Below are positions 1 to 11,900 of a stretch of 35,793 bases of DNA, one piece after another. This stretch comes from an uncultured delta proteobacterium. GTDB taxonomy: Bacteria > Myxococcota > Myxococcia > Myxococcales > 40CM-4-68-19. Positions within the stretch are counted from its first letter, which is position 1. Each line of letters opens with the position of its first letter. The translations under genes and the position numbers were made by a program. Where the stretch lies: contig CAIWCD010000032.1 in assembly GCA_903911145.1 (NCBI GenBank), forward strand, positions 66,448-102,240, written 5' to 3'. The notes beneath the pieces are model-generated. The model had not been told where the DNA came from, searched no databases, and was given only the letters and a program-made list of their open reading frames with translations.

Positions 1-1
1 G

Positions 2-91
2 CGCAAGGCCGCGATGGTCTCGAATCTGCTCGTCGTCCTCTGTGGCGAGCGCTCGACGCAGCCGATCATCAATGCCGGCACGATCTATTAA
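2..91 (+). CDS. C-terminal end of an SPFH/band-7-like protein (partial)
   Basis: An open frame enters from the left edge and stops at TAA 89-91, leaving only about 29 residues. The tail reads RKAAMVSNLLVVLCGE...QPIINAGTIY. This resembles the conserved C-terminus of bacterial SPFH (band-7/stomatin-like) proteins, which often end in a 'MVSNLLVVLCGE-x-QPVVNxGTLY' pattern; I am recalling that pattern, not matching it by search. SPFH proteins assemble on membranes and may organise microdomains. The neighbour 14 bp downstream is a small Arc-like protein, a pairing I associate with this SPFH type. The gene body lies outside the window, so the family call is tentative. Confidence 0.5.
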   Translation, partial: RKAAMVSNLLVVLCGERSTQPIINAGTIY

Positions 92-105
92 CGCGAGAGC
101 GATCC

Positions 106-279
106 GTGGCTGAGCGCAAGGCATTCCTGTTGCGGATCGATCCGGCGGTGCTCGAGGCATTGCAGCGCTGGGCCGACGACGATCTGCGCAGCCTCAACAG
201 CCAGTGCGAATACGTCCTGCGGCGAGCGCTCCTCGACGCAGGACGGTTGAAAGAGAAGCCGCCACCGAAGCCGAAGTAG
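106..279 (+). CDS. Small Arc/ribbon-helix-helix-like protein (57 aa)
   Basis: The reading frame starts at GTG 106, preceded by a purine-rich GCGAGAG about 6 nt upstream, and ends at TAG 277-279. The product begins VAERKAFLLRIDPAVLEALQ, continues with WADDDLRSLN and a predicted helix SQCEYVLRRALLDAG, and has a Lys/Pro-rich tail. A short beta-strand (AFLLRID) followed by two helices is the ribbon-helix-helix pattern of Arc/MetJ-like DNA-binding proteins. Such proteins dimerise through the strand, which inserts into the DNA major groove. It lies 14 bp after the SPFH-like gene and is probably cotranscribed with it. No toxin gene adjoins it, so an antitoxin role is not supported. The DNA target is unknown. 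Confidence 0.7.
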   Translation: MAERKAFLLRIDPAVLEALQRWADDDLRSLNSQCEYVLRRALLDAGRLKEKPPPKPK

Positions 280-353
280 AGGCGGCGCTTGCGATCGCCG
301 CGCCGTTCGGGCGATGAACCTGCCGCGACTCTCTTTGTCGTGCGGAGCGGAAC

Positions 354-1247
354 TTGAGTTCGATTCGAATCAGCATCGCGGCGGTTGCGCTCCTCTCGAC
401 CGGGGCGGTGGCGAAGGGCAGCGCCAAGGCGGCGACACCGAGCCCGGAAGCGGTCGTGCGCAGCCTGACCGGCAAGTGCAAGATGGACTCGATCTCGGAC
501 GGCGTCGTGTTCAAGTGCGAAGCGTTCGTCGCGGTGGTGGCGGACAAGGCGATCGCGTCCGCGGCTCTCAGCGACGAGCTGCTCGCCCTGGTGGGCAGCC
601 TGGGCGGCCCGGTGAAGCCGTCGCCGACGAAGCTCAGTGTGAATGGAAAGATGCTGCCGGCGACGCAGTTCGAGACCTCGCCGGTCGTCGGGACCGCGCC
701 TGACCGACAGGTCGGCGCGCTCGTCGCGTTCACCACCGTCGCGCCAGCGTCGCGCGCGGTCCTCTGCTTTTCGCGCAAGCCCAGCGCCGAGTCGGACAAG
801 GCCTGCACGCAGCTCTACAGCGCGCTCGCGACGACGGGACCTGCGCCGTTCTTCGCGGCGGCGCAGAGCGTGAAAGGGCCGGAGTTCTTCGGCGGAAAGA
901 TCGAACTGCCAGAGGGCTGCGCGACGATTGCGTCGGACGAGAGTTCATTCCGCATCGACTGCCCCGGCTCGGGCTCGCTCTACTACGCGCAGCTCAAGAA
1001 CATCGAGACGGCGCGCGCGCTCGCCAACAACTTCGTCGCGAACCTGCTGCAGCACGGCGTCGCGGCGCCCAACCGTCCGTGTCTGCTCGGCGGCGTTTCG
1101 ATCGACTGCCGCGTCGTCGACGATCACGAGTTCACCGAATACATCGGCATCGCCACCGTCCAGAGCCACCCGGTGATCGCAGTCTGCGCGCAGGAGCCGG
1201 TGCGCATCGACGCGCATCCCCTCTGCGCGCAGGTCTTGAGCTTCTAG
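354..1247 (+). CDS. Secreted Cys-containing protein of unknown function, TTG start (297 aa)
   Basis: The frame has no ATG or GTG near its beginning and a stop just upstream (TGA 315-317). The TTG at 354, preceded by GGAG 6 nt upstream, is therefore the likely start. The N-terminus (SSIRISIAAVALLSTGAVA) is a short Sec signal peptide, and cleavage near AVA or KA is plausible. The mature part holds about ten Cys residues in spaced pairs (for example GKCKM/FKCEA, EGCA/DCPG, PCLL/DCR, VCAQ/LCAQ), consistent with an oxidised periplasmic or extracellular fold. It seems to contain two related halves, each with a 'C...F(K/R)(C/I)...' pattern, but I cannot prove this by eye. I recognise no enzyme motif. 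It lies 54 bp upstream of the SDR gene on the same strand. Confidence 0.75.
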   Translation: MSSIRISIAAVALLSTGAVAKGSAKAATPSPEAVVRSLTGKCKMDSISDGVVFKCEAFVAVVADKAIASAALSDELLALVGSLGGPVKPSPTKLSVNGKMLPATQFETSPVVGTAPDRQVGALVAFTTVAPASRAVLCFSRKPSAESDKACTQLYSALATTGPAPFFAAAQSVKGPEFFGGKIELPEGCATIASDESSFRIDCPGSGSLYYAQLKNIETARALANNFVANLLQHGVAAPNRPCLLGGVSIDCRVVDDHEFTEYIGIATVQSHPVIAVCAQEPVRIDAHPLCAQVLSF

Positions 1248-1301
1248 CTGTTCCGCGCAATCGCGCCTTTCGCGGCGCCCTCGTCGCGGTATGGTCCGCC
1301 G

Positions 1302-2084
1302 ATGAAAAACAAAGTCGTCGTGATCACAGGCGGCAGCTCCGGCATCGGGGCCGCGTTGGCGGTGAATCTCGGTGCCCGCGGCGCGCGTCCGGTGCTGGTC
1401 GCGCGGCGCGAGAAGGAGCTGCGCGAAGTGGTCTCCCGCGCAGGTCCGCACGCGCTGGCCGTCGTCGCCGATATCACCAGGCGCGCCGAGGTGACGCACG
1501 CGTTCGACTCCGCGGTCGCCGCTTATGGGCATATCGACGTCTGGGTGAACAATGCCGGTCGCGGAATCAGCCGCTCGGTGACCGAGCTGACCGACGCAGA
1601 TATCGACGAGATGATGCTGCTCAACGTCAAGTCGGTGCTCTATGGAATGCAGGCGGTGGTGCCGCATTTCCGTGCGCGCGGGCGCGGGCAGATCATCAAC
1701 GTCTCTTCCCTTCTCGGCCGCATGCCGCTCGCGCCGTTCCGCTCGGCCTATTCGGCCTCCAAGCACGCGATGAATGCGCTGACCGCGAGTCTGCGGATGG
1801 AGCTGCACGCGCAGCATCCGGGCATCCAGGTCTGCACTGTTCATCCGGGCGTCGTCGCGACGCCGTTCGGGAGCAATGCGCTTCACGGCGGCGTTGATTC
1901 GCGCGCATTGCCGGGAGCGCAGAGCGCCGAGGAAGTTGCCGAGGTGATCGCGGGCGTCATCATTGCACCTCGCGCCGACGTCTATACCCGGCCCGGCGCG
2001 CAGAAGATGGTGGTCGATTACTACGCTGCAGAGGATATGGGGCTGGCTGAATCAAGGCCGCCATTCATGAATCCTCCGAAGTAG
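1302..2084 (+). CDS. SDR-family oxidoreductase (260 aa)
   Basis: This is a classical short-chain dehydrogenase/reductase with a Rossmann fold that uses NAD(P)(H) to oxidise or reduce a carbonyl/alcohol. Visible motifs are TGGSSGIG at residues 9-16 (cofactor-binding loop), an Arg pair near 35-36 after strand beta2 that suggests NADP(H) preference, VADI near 54-57, NNAG at 83-86, the catalytic Ser in INVSS near 132-136, and Tyr150-x3-Lys154 in YSASK. A 'HPGVVATPF' segment follows. The length is typical of the class. The C-terminal tail (about residues 205-260) is slightly longer than in minimal SDRs and may form a lid or membrane-proximal helix. No strong ribosome-binding site precedes ATG 1302. 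The substrate cannot be inferred; the neighbours are unrelated. Confidence 0.93.
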   Translation: MKNKVVVITGGSSGIGAALAVNLGARGARPVLVARREKELREVVSRAGPHALAVVADITRRAEVTHAFDSAVAAYGHIDVWVNNAGRGISRSVTELTDADIDEMMLLNVKSVLYGMQAVVPHFRARGRGQIINVSSLLGRMPLAPFRSAYSASKHAMNALTASLRMELHAQHPGIQVCTVHPGVVATPFGSNALHGGVDSRALPGAQSAEEVAEVIAGVIIAPRADVYTRPGAQKMVVDYYAAEDMGLAESRPPFMNPPK

Positions 2085-2128
2085 TCCGTGCGGAAACGCG
2101 TGGATTGGTCTGCGAGGAGTGAGCTGCG

Positions 2129-2992
2129 ATGAGTCGAGAATCCAGAGCCATACAAGTGGCCATCGCCTGCTCCGTGATCGGTGCGGTGACGAAGTTCACG
2201 GTTGGATTCATCACCGGCAGCATGTCGATGATCTCGTCGGCGGTTGATTCGCTCGGCGATCTCTTCGTCTCAGTGACCAACCTGTTCGTCGTCCGGTATG
2301 CCGATACCGAGCCCGACGACGATCACAACTATGGTCACGCGAAGGTCGAAGGTCTCGGCGCCATGTTCGAGGGCGGCTTCATCTTCGCCGCCGGCGCATT
2401 CATCATCTATGAGGCCGTGCACAAGGCGCTCCACGCGGAGTCCGCGCACAATTCAACGCTCGGCATCATCACCATGCTGCCGCTTCTTGCGATGACGACA
2501 GGCACGGTCATCTATCTGCGCCGCGTCGCCAAGCAGACGGGCAGCCTCGTCCTGCAGACCGATGCGCTCCATTACTTCACCGATGTCTGGGTCAATGTCG
2601 GCGTGCTGATTTCGCTCGTGCTCGTCAAGCTGACGGGTCGGCCCATCATCGATTCGATCATCTCCGCGGCAATCGCGCTCTTCATGATCGGCTCAAGCCT
2701 GCGCGTGGTGCAGACGGGATTCGACGTCATCATGGATAAGAGTCTCGAGCCGGAGCTGGTCGAGAAGCTGTCCGCGCGCTTCTCGTCGATGCGCGGGATC
2801 GTGTCGTTCCACGACCTGCGCACGCGCGGAGGCAAGATCCCGCACGTGGACGTTCACGTGGTGGTCAAGCCGACGATGACCGCGCTCGAGCTGCACGATC
2901 TCTTCGAGGAGCTGCGACGCGAAGCACGCGCCGTGGTGGGGCCGACGACCCACGTCTTCATGCACGCAGACCCTGAAGGTCACCCCGATTAA
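2129..2992 (+). CDS. CDF-family divalent cation efflux protein (287 aa)
   Basis: This is a cation diffusion facilitator, an inner-membrane metal/proton antiporter of the FieF/YiiP type. About six membrane segments are visible: residues 8-30, 32-57, 75-101, 109-133, 150-168 and 172-197. The transport-site residues are present: Asp40 and Asp44 in SAVDSLGD (TM2), and His148 and Asp152 in DALHYFTD (TM5). This DD/HD set is typical of Zn/Cd/Fe exporters. A cytosolic ferredoxin-like domain follows from about 200, with HVDVHVVV and several His residues near the end that could bind regulatory metal. ATG 2129 is preceded by GAGGAG 8 nt upstream. It follows the SDR gene by 44 bp. Its TAA overlaps the stop of the giant convergent gene by 4 bp. 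Confidence 0.93.
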   Translation: MSRESRAIQVAIACSVIGAVTKFTVGFITGSMSMISSAVDSLGDLFVSVTNLFVVRYADTEPDDDHNYGHAKVEGLGAMFEGGFIFAAGAFIIYEAVHKALHAESAHNSTLGIITMLPLLAMTTGTVIYLRRVAKQTGSLVLQTDALHYFTDVWVNVGVLISLVLVKLTGRPIIDSIISAAIALFMIGSSLRVVQTGFDVIMDKSLEPELVEKLSARFSSMRGIVSFHDLRTRGGKIPHVDVHVVVKPTMTALELHDLFEELRREARAVVGPTTHVFMHADPEGHPD

Positions 2993-5900
2993 TGCAGCGT
3001 CGGCGGATTCGTTCCGCTGGGCGGGTTCCAATAGGGCACGGTCGTGAAATCGAATCCGGCGAAGTTGGTCGGATAGTTGAGTGAATCGATCAACTGGGCC
3101 GCGGTAAGCGGCGTTGCTGTCGCATCCGCGCCATTGATATCCAGAGAGTAGTTATTGGTCGAGGTCAGCGTCCCATCATTGGTCTGGATGAAGCCCTTGC
3201 CCGACACTGGCCCCGAGAGCACGCCGGACGCATAACTTGTCGCGATCGAAACCGCACCTGCCGTCAGAATGCGTCCAACCAGCCCGCCATAGTAACTGCC
3301 GCCGGTCGTCGATATGACGGGCGAGGTCGTATAGGAGTTGCTGATCGCGAGATCCCCATAAGCTGAGTTCCCGGCGTTCGACACCAGACCGATCAGGCCG
3401 CCAAACCAGCTACTCCCGTAATTGTCCGTGACCGTACCGGTGCTGTAACTCTGGCCGATGGTCATCGTGCACGACGTGCAGTTTCCGTTCGTATAGCTGC
3501 CGATGAGCCCGCCACCCGACTGCGCCGCAGTCACATTCCCCGTTGCATAGGATTGCGTGACTGTCTCTACGCAGGAGGTATTCGCGCCACAGCCCATCGC
3601 CCCGACAAGACCGCCCATCGTGCCGATTCTCGCCAGATTGAGTCCGTTGATATTGCCCGTCGCATGCGATTGGGAAATCGTGACCGTCTGATAGCTCTGC
3701 CCGCTGATATTCCCGACGAGTCCGCCCATGCCGTTGCTGCTGGCAAGCGACGCCGGGCTATAGCTCTCGATATTCCCGGTCGAGACATCGGAGTTCAGCG
3801 TGGCGGTAAACTGTCCCGTCGCCGAACCCGGGACGTTGATTCCCCCGATAACACCACCGACATATCCACCCTGCTGGATTGCGCCGGTGTTGGTGAACCC
3901 GGTGATATTCAGATAGGCGTTGTTCGCATAGGGAGCCTGGTTCCCGTAGGTAACCTGGCCGATGGCGCCGCCGGCATAGGTCGACGCGCTTGTCGCGCCA
4001 GAGACAGGCGCGTCCGATTCGATATTGGTGATACTGACGCCGGCATCAACGGCTGCACCGAAGCCGCCATATCCATAGCTCAGCCATCCGATGACACCGC
4101 CCACCGCGCTGCGCCCCGAGACTGCTGCTGTGGCGGTTACCGCGCGGTTCGCCGTCGACGAGATGGTGAGCGTGCCATTGCTGCAGATATTGGCTGCGCC
4201 AATCAATCCGCCAAGACTGTCGCTGATCGAGACGCCGCCATCCGTGGGCGCACCCGTCACGCTGCCGCTGTTGAAGGTGTTGTCACCGATCTGGATGGTT
4301 GAGCCCGAGCCGCTCGGTACGTTCCCCAAGGTCACCCAGCCAAACAGGCCGCCCGTATTCACGCCTCCGGCGGTTGCATAACTGCTGGAGACCGGCCCGC
4401 TGTTCTGCAGCTTGTTCATGACGAAGGTGGCCGTCGAACCCCCGGGGTTGATCGAGGAGCCAAGCCAACCGACAATTCCGCCGTTGTAATAAGAGGTCGA
4501 GGAGACCGCGCCGGTGTTGGTCAGTCCGCTCATGTTGAAACTGACGTTGGTGAGCATCTGGCCGACGCCCAGCGTGCCGAAAATGCCACCGGTCCAGTCT
4601 CCGTGATTCACGATCGTTCCACTGTTCGACAGCTGCGAACCGACGATCGTTGCACCGGTCGTCGGCGCATAGGCCGGACGAAACTCACCGACAATTCCCG
4701 CCACGCCACTCAGGGTGCCCGTGGTGATGGTGTCGATGATGTTGCCGCTGTTGGTTAATGAGCTGAGCGTGATGTTGTTGTAGCTGCCGAACAGGACGGT
4801 TCCGAAAACTCCCGCGATGTTGTTCTGGGAGCTGCTGAAGACAACTGAACCCTGGTTGGTGATGTTGGAGAGGTTGACCGTCTGGGAGGCTCCGAGCTGC
4901 GAATTGACCAGGAGAAGTTTTGCGGAGACGCCTCCACAGCCGTTGTAGCAATTGTTGACCAGTCCGCGATTGATGACGTTCGACAGCGCAATGGTGCTGC
5001 TCGCGTTCGCCGATTCATTCGTTGCTGCGTCGATGATACCGGCAACGCCTCCGATGTATTGCGTCGTGCTGGTATTGGTTCCAATCAAGTGCGAAACATT
5101 GAGGACGTTGCTGAGCGCCAGCGATCCGCCGGGCTCCAGATAACCGGCGACGTTGCCTGTATAAGCCTGCGAACTGTTCGTGGTTCCTGCGGTCAGGATA
5201 TTCGTCATCGACAGGGTGCCTGCGTCGCTGGAGGGCCCCGTCGTGCCGAGGATCATTCCGTAGCCATAGTTGGTATAGACGCCGGCATCGGCGCCGCCTC
5301 CGGTGAGCCGCGTCGGGACGGCGGCCGCCGTGGGATTGAGATATCCGCTCACATAGAGATTCGATAGCGAGACGTTATCGGTGACGGAGTTGTTCGCCTG
5401 ATAGATGAGGCCGCCGCACGTGGAGGTGAGGTTGCCCGTCTTGTTGCACTGCAGTGCGAAGTTATCGAGATTGACGCCTTGAATCGAACCAGTTCCCGTC
5501 AGCATTCCGAAGAGCGCGGCCGCGCCCTGGTTGCTCGTCGCTTGATTGAAGTTGTTGATGATCCGCTCATTGCCATCGAACGTTCCCGAGAATGCGGCGG
5601 TCGAGATCCCGAGCGTCGTGGCGTCGATATCAGCCATCATTCGATAGGACGCGGTCAGGTTGTTCTGCACGTTGGCCAATTGCGCCGTCGAGCAGACGAG
5701 GTACGGAGAACCAGGCACGCCTGTGCCGCCTCCAAATCCTCCGTTGATTGCCCCATTGGTATTGCTGGGGTCGCACACCGTCGTGTCGTTGTCGTTGAGG
5801 ATACGCACCTTGGCGATCGATTGCGGGCGCGCCGACGTCGATGGGCTATCGAGCAGGAGATAGAACGACGTCGCATCGGCGGAGTTGTTGTGGTGGTTCG

Positions 5901-8900
5901 CGACTGGAATCGACGCCGTTACTTCCGTCGCACCAATCGGGAAGGTGACGGTGAGCGGCGTGCTCGTGTAATCGGTCCCGCCGCCGGTGGTGCCGAGCGC
6001 GGAGCCGTCGCGGAAATCGAGGGTCGCGCTTGCGGCCGCTGCAGTCGAACCGGTGCGCCACATCCGAACCGGCACCGATCCCTGGCTCTGATATCCAGTC
6101 AACAAGGTATCGGCGAACATCAGGTCGCCGCTCGTCTGGTTGTCGATGATGAAGACCTTGGCCTGCGCGGCCGCGCCCACCACGCCTGCATCCGCCACCG
6201 ACAGCGACGCCTTGAAGTAGGCGTCCTGCAGCACCGCCGTGTTGGTATTGCTGAGATTCAGGCTGCTCGCTCCGATATCCTGCAGCGCGCTGTTGGCCGG
6301 AAACGTCACCGCAATGGGGCCGGGCATGCTGGTGAATGCGGTCGCCTGCGCGACCACCGTCGCTGGCGTGAGCGTTACCGTGCTCGGCAGATCGTAGACA
6401 GCATGACCATATCCATCGGTGCGCGTGACCTGGATATCGGTCGCGCTCACCCAGCCGGCATCCGCTTCATTCACGCCATAGGAACCCTGCGTCAACTGAA
6501 AGACCGGCGTGGCGATATAGAGATAGGAGAGTCCTGAATAGGTGCAGGCCGTGCTGTTCGACGGCGTCGCGTTGTCGGCTGATATGTAATGGATATATTT
6601 GCTTCCCGCCGCACCGACGCTGGAGAGTTGGAGGCTGATGGGCGTGCCGCTCGCAGAGCCAATCGAGCCGCCGGAGCAATCGGGCGTCGAGGAGGCTGAG
6701 ACATAGAAAGTCGTTGTTGGGCTATTGGCTTCGGTCACTGATGCGCTGACCGTCGGCGTGGCAAGCAGTGAATAGGCGGACGGCGCCGGATTGAAGGCCA
6801 GTCCGGATACGACGGGCTTCACGGTATCGAGGATGACCGCGTTGGTATCGACCCGCGTCGAGATATTCAGGTCGGTCTCCTTGATCCAGACGGAGAGGGT
6901 CTTCGCGTTGTTCGTGCTGGTGACCGAATAGTTTGCGGGCAGTGACCCGGTGATCCAGTTGCAATGGCCCAGCGTCGTGTCGTTCTCGAGGATGCAATAG
7001 CTCGTATAGTTCCCGGGAATGACGCCGGTGATTGCGCCATAGGAGAGCGCATAGTTCGCCGTACCCGACGGAGAGGCATTTGTGATCGTCGCGGATGCGA
7101 GCGTGGGCGGAGGGTTGATCGTCTCGCAGCCGTCGGAATAGGTCCCGTTCTGATCGGAATATCCCGGTTGGCAGGTGGCGACGTGGCACGCGCTCGCCGA
7201 GCAGCTATAGGTCGCGGCATTCGCCCTGCCTGTACATTTGATTCCGCAGCCGCCGCAGTTGTTGATATCGCCGCTCGCGGTATTTGTTTCGCAGCCATTC
7301 GAATAGAGGCCGTCGCAATCGGCGGTGCCCGCGTTGCAGGAGGCGACCTGGCAGGCGCTCGCGACGCAGGAGTAGCCCGTCGCATTGGCCTGCCCGCCGC
7401 AGACGGTCCCGCACGAGCCGCAGTGCTGCACGTTGTTCGTGATGTTGGTTTCGCAGCCATTGGCGGTGCTGCTGTCGCAATCACCGTAGTTCGCATTGCA
7501 GACCTGGCAGACGCCGTTGCTGACGGTGGTGCAGAGCTGCGTCGCGCAGTTGGGCATGAAGCCGCAGTTCGAACAGGTGCGATCGGCGACCGCGCTGCAG
7601 GCGGAGACTTGATACTTGCCGGCAGGGCAGGCTCCCGAGCAGGGAAGGCAGCTCTGGCCGTTTCGGTAGTAGCCGGTCGCGCAGGTCCCGCAGGTCTGGT
7701 CGGTCGTGGTCGTGCAGGTGAGGCCCGACGCACAGTTGGCGATCGCTGTGCAGGGCGCGCAGGAGCGGTCGGCGGTGCTGGTGCAGGCGGTGGATTGATA
7801 GTTGCCCGCACCGCAGGACCCGGAGCATGCGGCGCAGACCTGTCCGCTGGGATAGTGGCTGTTCTCGCAGCCCAGGCAGAGCTGGTCGGAGCCGGTCGTG
7901 CAGCTCACGTTGCTGCAGTTGGCGATCGGCGTGCAGACAAACGGCACGTTCGTGCTGACGGAGAGCGTCGCGGGATTCACGCCGATGGTCGCCGTGACCT
8001 GTTCGGTGCCGGCCTGCGTGGAGGCGAGCGTCGCAGAGAGGTCACCGCTGGAGTCGGTGGTGCTCGGGGCGAGGAAGGTCGCTCCATGATCGATGCCGCC
8101 GTCCGCGACGCTGTATGCGGCGAAGGAGACGGGCTGGCTGGCGAGCGGATTTCCGAAGCGATCGCGGACGAGAAGCAGCAGAGAGGCTTCGCTGATCCCG
8201 TCGGCGATCAGCACGGTGCCGGAGTTGGTCCACGTCAGCGTCGTGCAGCCCGAGGAGGGACCGCTGCCGCCGTCGTTCACGCAGAGTGCGCTGGGCGGGC
8301 CCGCGACGAACGCGACCGTGGCGGTCAAGGTGGTGTTGTCGACCTTCGCGGTCATCAGCTGCGTGCCGGCCGTGGTGGTCGCGATGCTGGCGAGGAAGTG
8401 GCCGTTCAAGTCGGTGATGCCCTCGGCGCTGACGCTGGAGAGAAAGCCTGGCGCGAAGGTGTTGTTGAAGCCGCTCGAGGGGCCGACGATGAAGACGAGC
8501 TGGCTTGCGCAGGGGTTTCCGAACGCATCTGCGGCGACCAGCGAGAGCGAGAAAGTCTCGACTCCATCGGCGATCGCGGGCGAATTCGTCGAGCTCGCGA
8601 CCAGCGCTGAGTGGGCCGCATCGGGCTCACCCGCGATGAAGGTCGCGGTCGAAACGGCGCTGCTCGCTTCGGCGGCGGCGGTGATGACCTTCGTCTCTGC
8701 CTTGGTGGACGACAGCGTCGTCGCGTAGACGCCGCTGCTGTTGGTCACGCCAGCGATGGAGCCGCTGTTGGTGCCGCCGAGATTGTTGTGTGACCCGGTC
8801 GCGGCAAGCGTCACGGGCATGCCGGTGACGGGCGCGCCGAGTGGATCGGTCACGGTGAGCGTGAGCGCCGCGGTGGTGACGCCGTCGGCGACGCGCGTCC

Positions 8901-11900
8901 CGGGCGAGACCGCGAGCGCGAGCTGCAGCGAATTTGCATTGGGCGCGAAGGTGACGGGCGTGCCCAGGAGCGCGCTGCTGGCGCCTGAGAGAGTCGCCGT
9001 GACGTTCTCTCGCTGCACTGCGCTCGAGGTCAGCGTCGCGATGAAGAGTCCCGATGGGTCGGTCGTGCCGGTCGCGGTCGCGGCGCTGCTCCCGTGCGTG
9101 GTGAAGCTGTTCGCGCTGCCGTCGGCGCTGAGCGTGAGCGTCTGGCCAGAGACGGGGTTTCCCTGCGCATCGGCGAGAAGCACGAGCAGCGAGAGTGTCG
9201 CGCCGGCCTGCACGCTGCTCGGCGTCGCCGTGATCGACGATCGCGCCGCGCTGGCTGGCCCCGGGATGAAGGTCACCGCGCAGCTGCTGCTCGTCGTGCC
9301 GACCGTGGCGGTGATGACCTTGGCCTCCGCCTTCGTCGAGGAGATGGTCGCGGTGAAGTTCCCGTTGTCGTCGGTCGTGCCGCTCGAGGGCGTGAGCGTG
9401 TTGCCGCTGCCTGTCGAGGAGAGCGTGACCGTCTGGTTCGTGAGCGCGTTGCCGTTTGCGTCGGTGACTTTGACCGACAAGGTTGCGGTGGTGCCGTCGG
9501 CCAGCACGGTCTGTGCGCTCGAGGAGATGCCGACGAGCGGCTGTGTCGAGGCGGGTACGAACGTCACCGACGCGTGCAGCGTGATCGCGCTGCCGTCTGC
9601 GCCCAGCGCGGCCGTGAGCGCTTTCGTCTCGGCGTGCGCCGACGAGATCGTCGTGGAGAATTCGCCGCTCGCGTTGGTGTGCCCGCTGCTCAGACCCAGG
9701 ACGTTCGCGCTGCCCGTGGCCGAAAACGCAGTGGCGAGTCCGCTGATGGGATTTCCGAACGCATCGCTGGCGAGGAGGAAGAGCGTCGAGCTGCTGGTGC
9801 CGTCTGCCGTGACGGTGGTCGGGCTGGCGAGAAAGAGCGAATTGCTCAAGCTGGGCGGCCCCGCGATGAAGGTCACGTTCGTCGATGCGGAGAGAGCACC
9901 CGCGCTGGCGGTGATGCTCTTGGTCTCCGCTTTCGTCGAGGAGAGCGTGGCGGTGAACGTCCCGTCTGCGCCCGTGACGCCGCTGGCGCTGCTGCCCGCG
10001 AGCGAGCCGGCGGTGAAGCTGCTCCCGCTCCCACTCGAGCCGAGCGCGACCTGAACGCCCGCGAGGCCGATGTCGCTTGCGTCCTTGAGCGTGACGATGA
10101 TGCGCGTGGTGGCGCTGCCGTCGGCGACCAGCGTGGTCGGCGACGCGGAGATGGTCGCCAGCGAGAGCACTGGCGCGGTCGAGAGGAACGTGACGCTCCC
10201 GGTGACGACGATCGCGCTCCCGCCCGTGCCGACCGTGGCGCCCACCGTCTTGATCCCGGCCTGCGTCGAGGAGAGCGTCGTGGAGAACGAGCCGCTCGCG
10301 GTGGTGCTGCCGCTCGCGGTCGCGAAGCTGTTGCTGCTGCCGCTCGCGCTGAGCGAGACGGGGATCTCGGCGACGGCATTTCCATTCGCGTCGCTCGCCA
10401 GAAGCAGCAGCGTGCTCGTCGCGATTCCGTCGGCGAGCAGCTGCGTCGGACTCGCGAGCAGAACGCTCCTGGCCGCGCTGGGCGCGCCCGCGAAGAACGT
10501 CACGGCGCAGGCGTTGCTCGTCGCGCCCACTGTCGCGGTGATGATTTTGGCTTCAGCCCTGGTCGACGAGAGCGTCGCGGTGAAGATCCCGCTCGCGTTG
10601 GTGCTGCCGGTCGCGGAGGTGAGCGTGTTGCCGCTGCCGCTCGCGAGCAGCGTCACGGTCTGGTGATTGAGCGCGTTGCCGTTCACGTCGGTGACCTTCA
10701 CCGACAAGGTCGTGGTGGTGCCGTCGGCGGGCACGCTGCTCGCGCTCGAGGAGATGGTCACGAGCGGCTGCGTCGCGGCAGGCACGAACGTCACCGATGC
10801 GCCCAGGTTGATCGCGCTCAACCCCGCTCCCAGTGCGGCCGTGAGCGTCTTCGTCTCGGCGCGCGTGGAGGCGATCGTCGCGGAGAACTGGCCGCTCTCG
10901 TTGGTGTGTCCGTTCGCGCCGCTGAGTGTGTTGGCGCTGCCGCTGGCCGAGAAGCTGGTGGCCAATCCATTGATGGGATTTCCGAACGCGTCGTTGGCGA
11001 AGAGGAAGAGTGATGACTTGCTGGTGCCGTCGGCGGTGACCGTGGTCGGGCTGGCGAGAAAGAGCGACGCGCCCAGGCTGGGCGCGCCTGCCATGAACGT
11101 CACGCTGGTGCTCGCGCTCAAGCCCCCGGCGGTCGCGGTGATGCTCTTGGTCTCCGCCTTCGTCGACGAGAGCGTGACGGTGAGCGTGCCATCTGCGCCG
11201 GTGATTCCGCTCGCGCTGCTCCCCGAGATCGACCCCGAGGTGAACGTGTTGGCGCTCCCGCTTGTGCCGAGCGTGACGAGTTGCCCGGCCAGACCGGCGC
11301 CTGTGGCATCGCTGAGCGTGACCGTGATGCTGGTGGACGCGCTGCCGTCTGCGATGAGCGTGGTCGGATTCGCGGCGATGGTCGCGAGAGCCAGCACCGG
11401 CGCGGTGGAGAGGAACGTGATGTTCGTGGTGACGACGACCGCGCTGTTCCCGCTGCCGACCGTGGCGCTGACGGCCTTGAGTCCGGCCTGCGTCGCAGAG
11501 AGCGTCGTCGAATAGGAGCCGCTCGCGCTGGTGCTGCCGCTCGCGGACGCGAAGCTGGTTCCACCGCCGGTCGCGCCGAACGACACGGGCGTTTCGGGCA
11601 GCGGATTTCCATTCGCATCGCTGGCGACGAGCAGCAGCGTGCTGGTCGCGATCCCGTCGGCAGGCAGCTGCGTGGGGCTCGCGAGCAGCACCGTCCGGGC
11701 CGCGCTGGGAGCGCCTGGGATGAACGTCACCGCAGTCGAGAGCGTCGCGCTGCCGGCGTTCGTCGTGAGGTGCGCGGAGATGAGCTTCGTCTCTGCCCGC
11801 GTCGAGGAGAGGCGCACGCTGAACGAGCCATCGCTGCCTGTGCGCCCGACATTCGCCGCGCCACCGTCGAGCCCGTCTGCGCTCCAGCGATTGTCGCTGC

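Noticed and set aside
106..279. Arc-like protein as an antitoxin
   Set aside because: No small toxin gene is adjacent on either side within the window.
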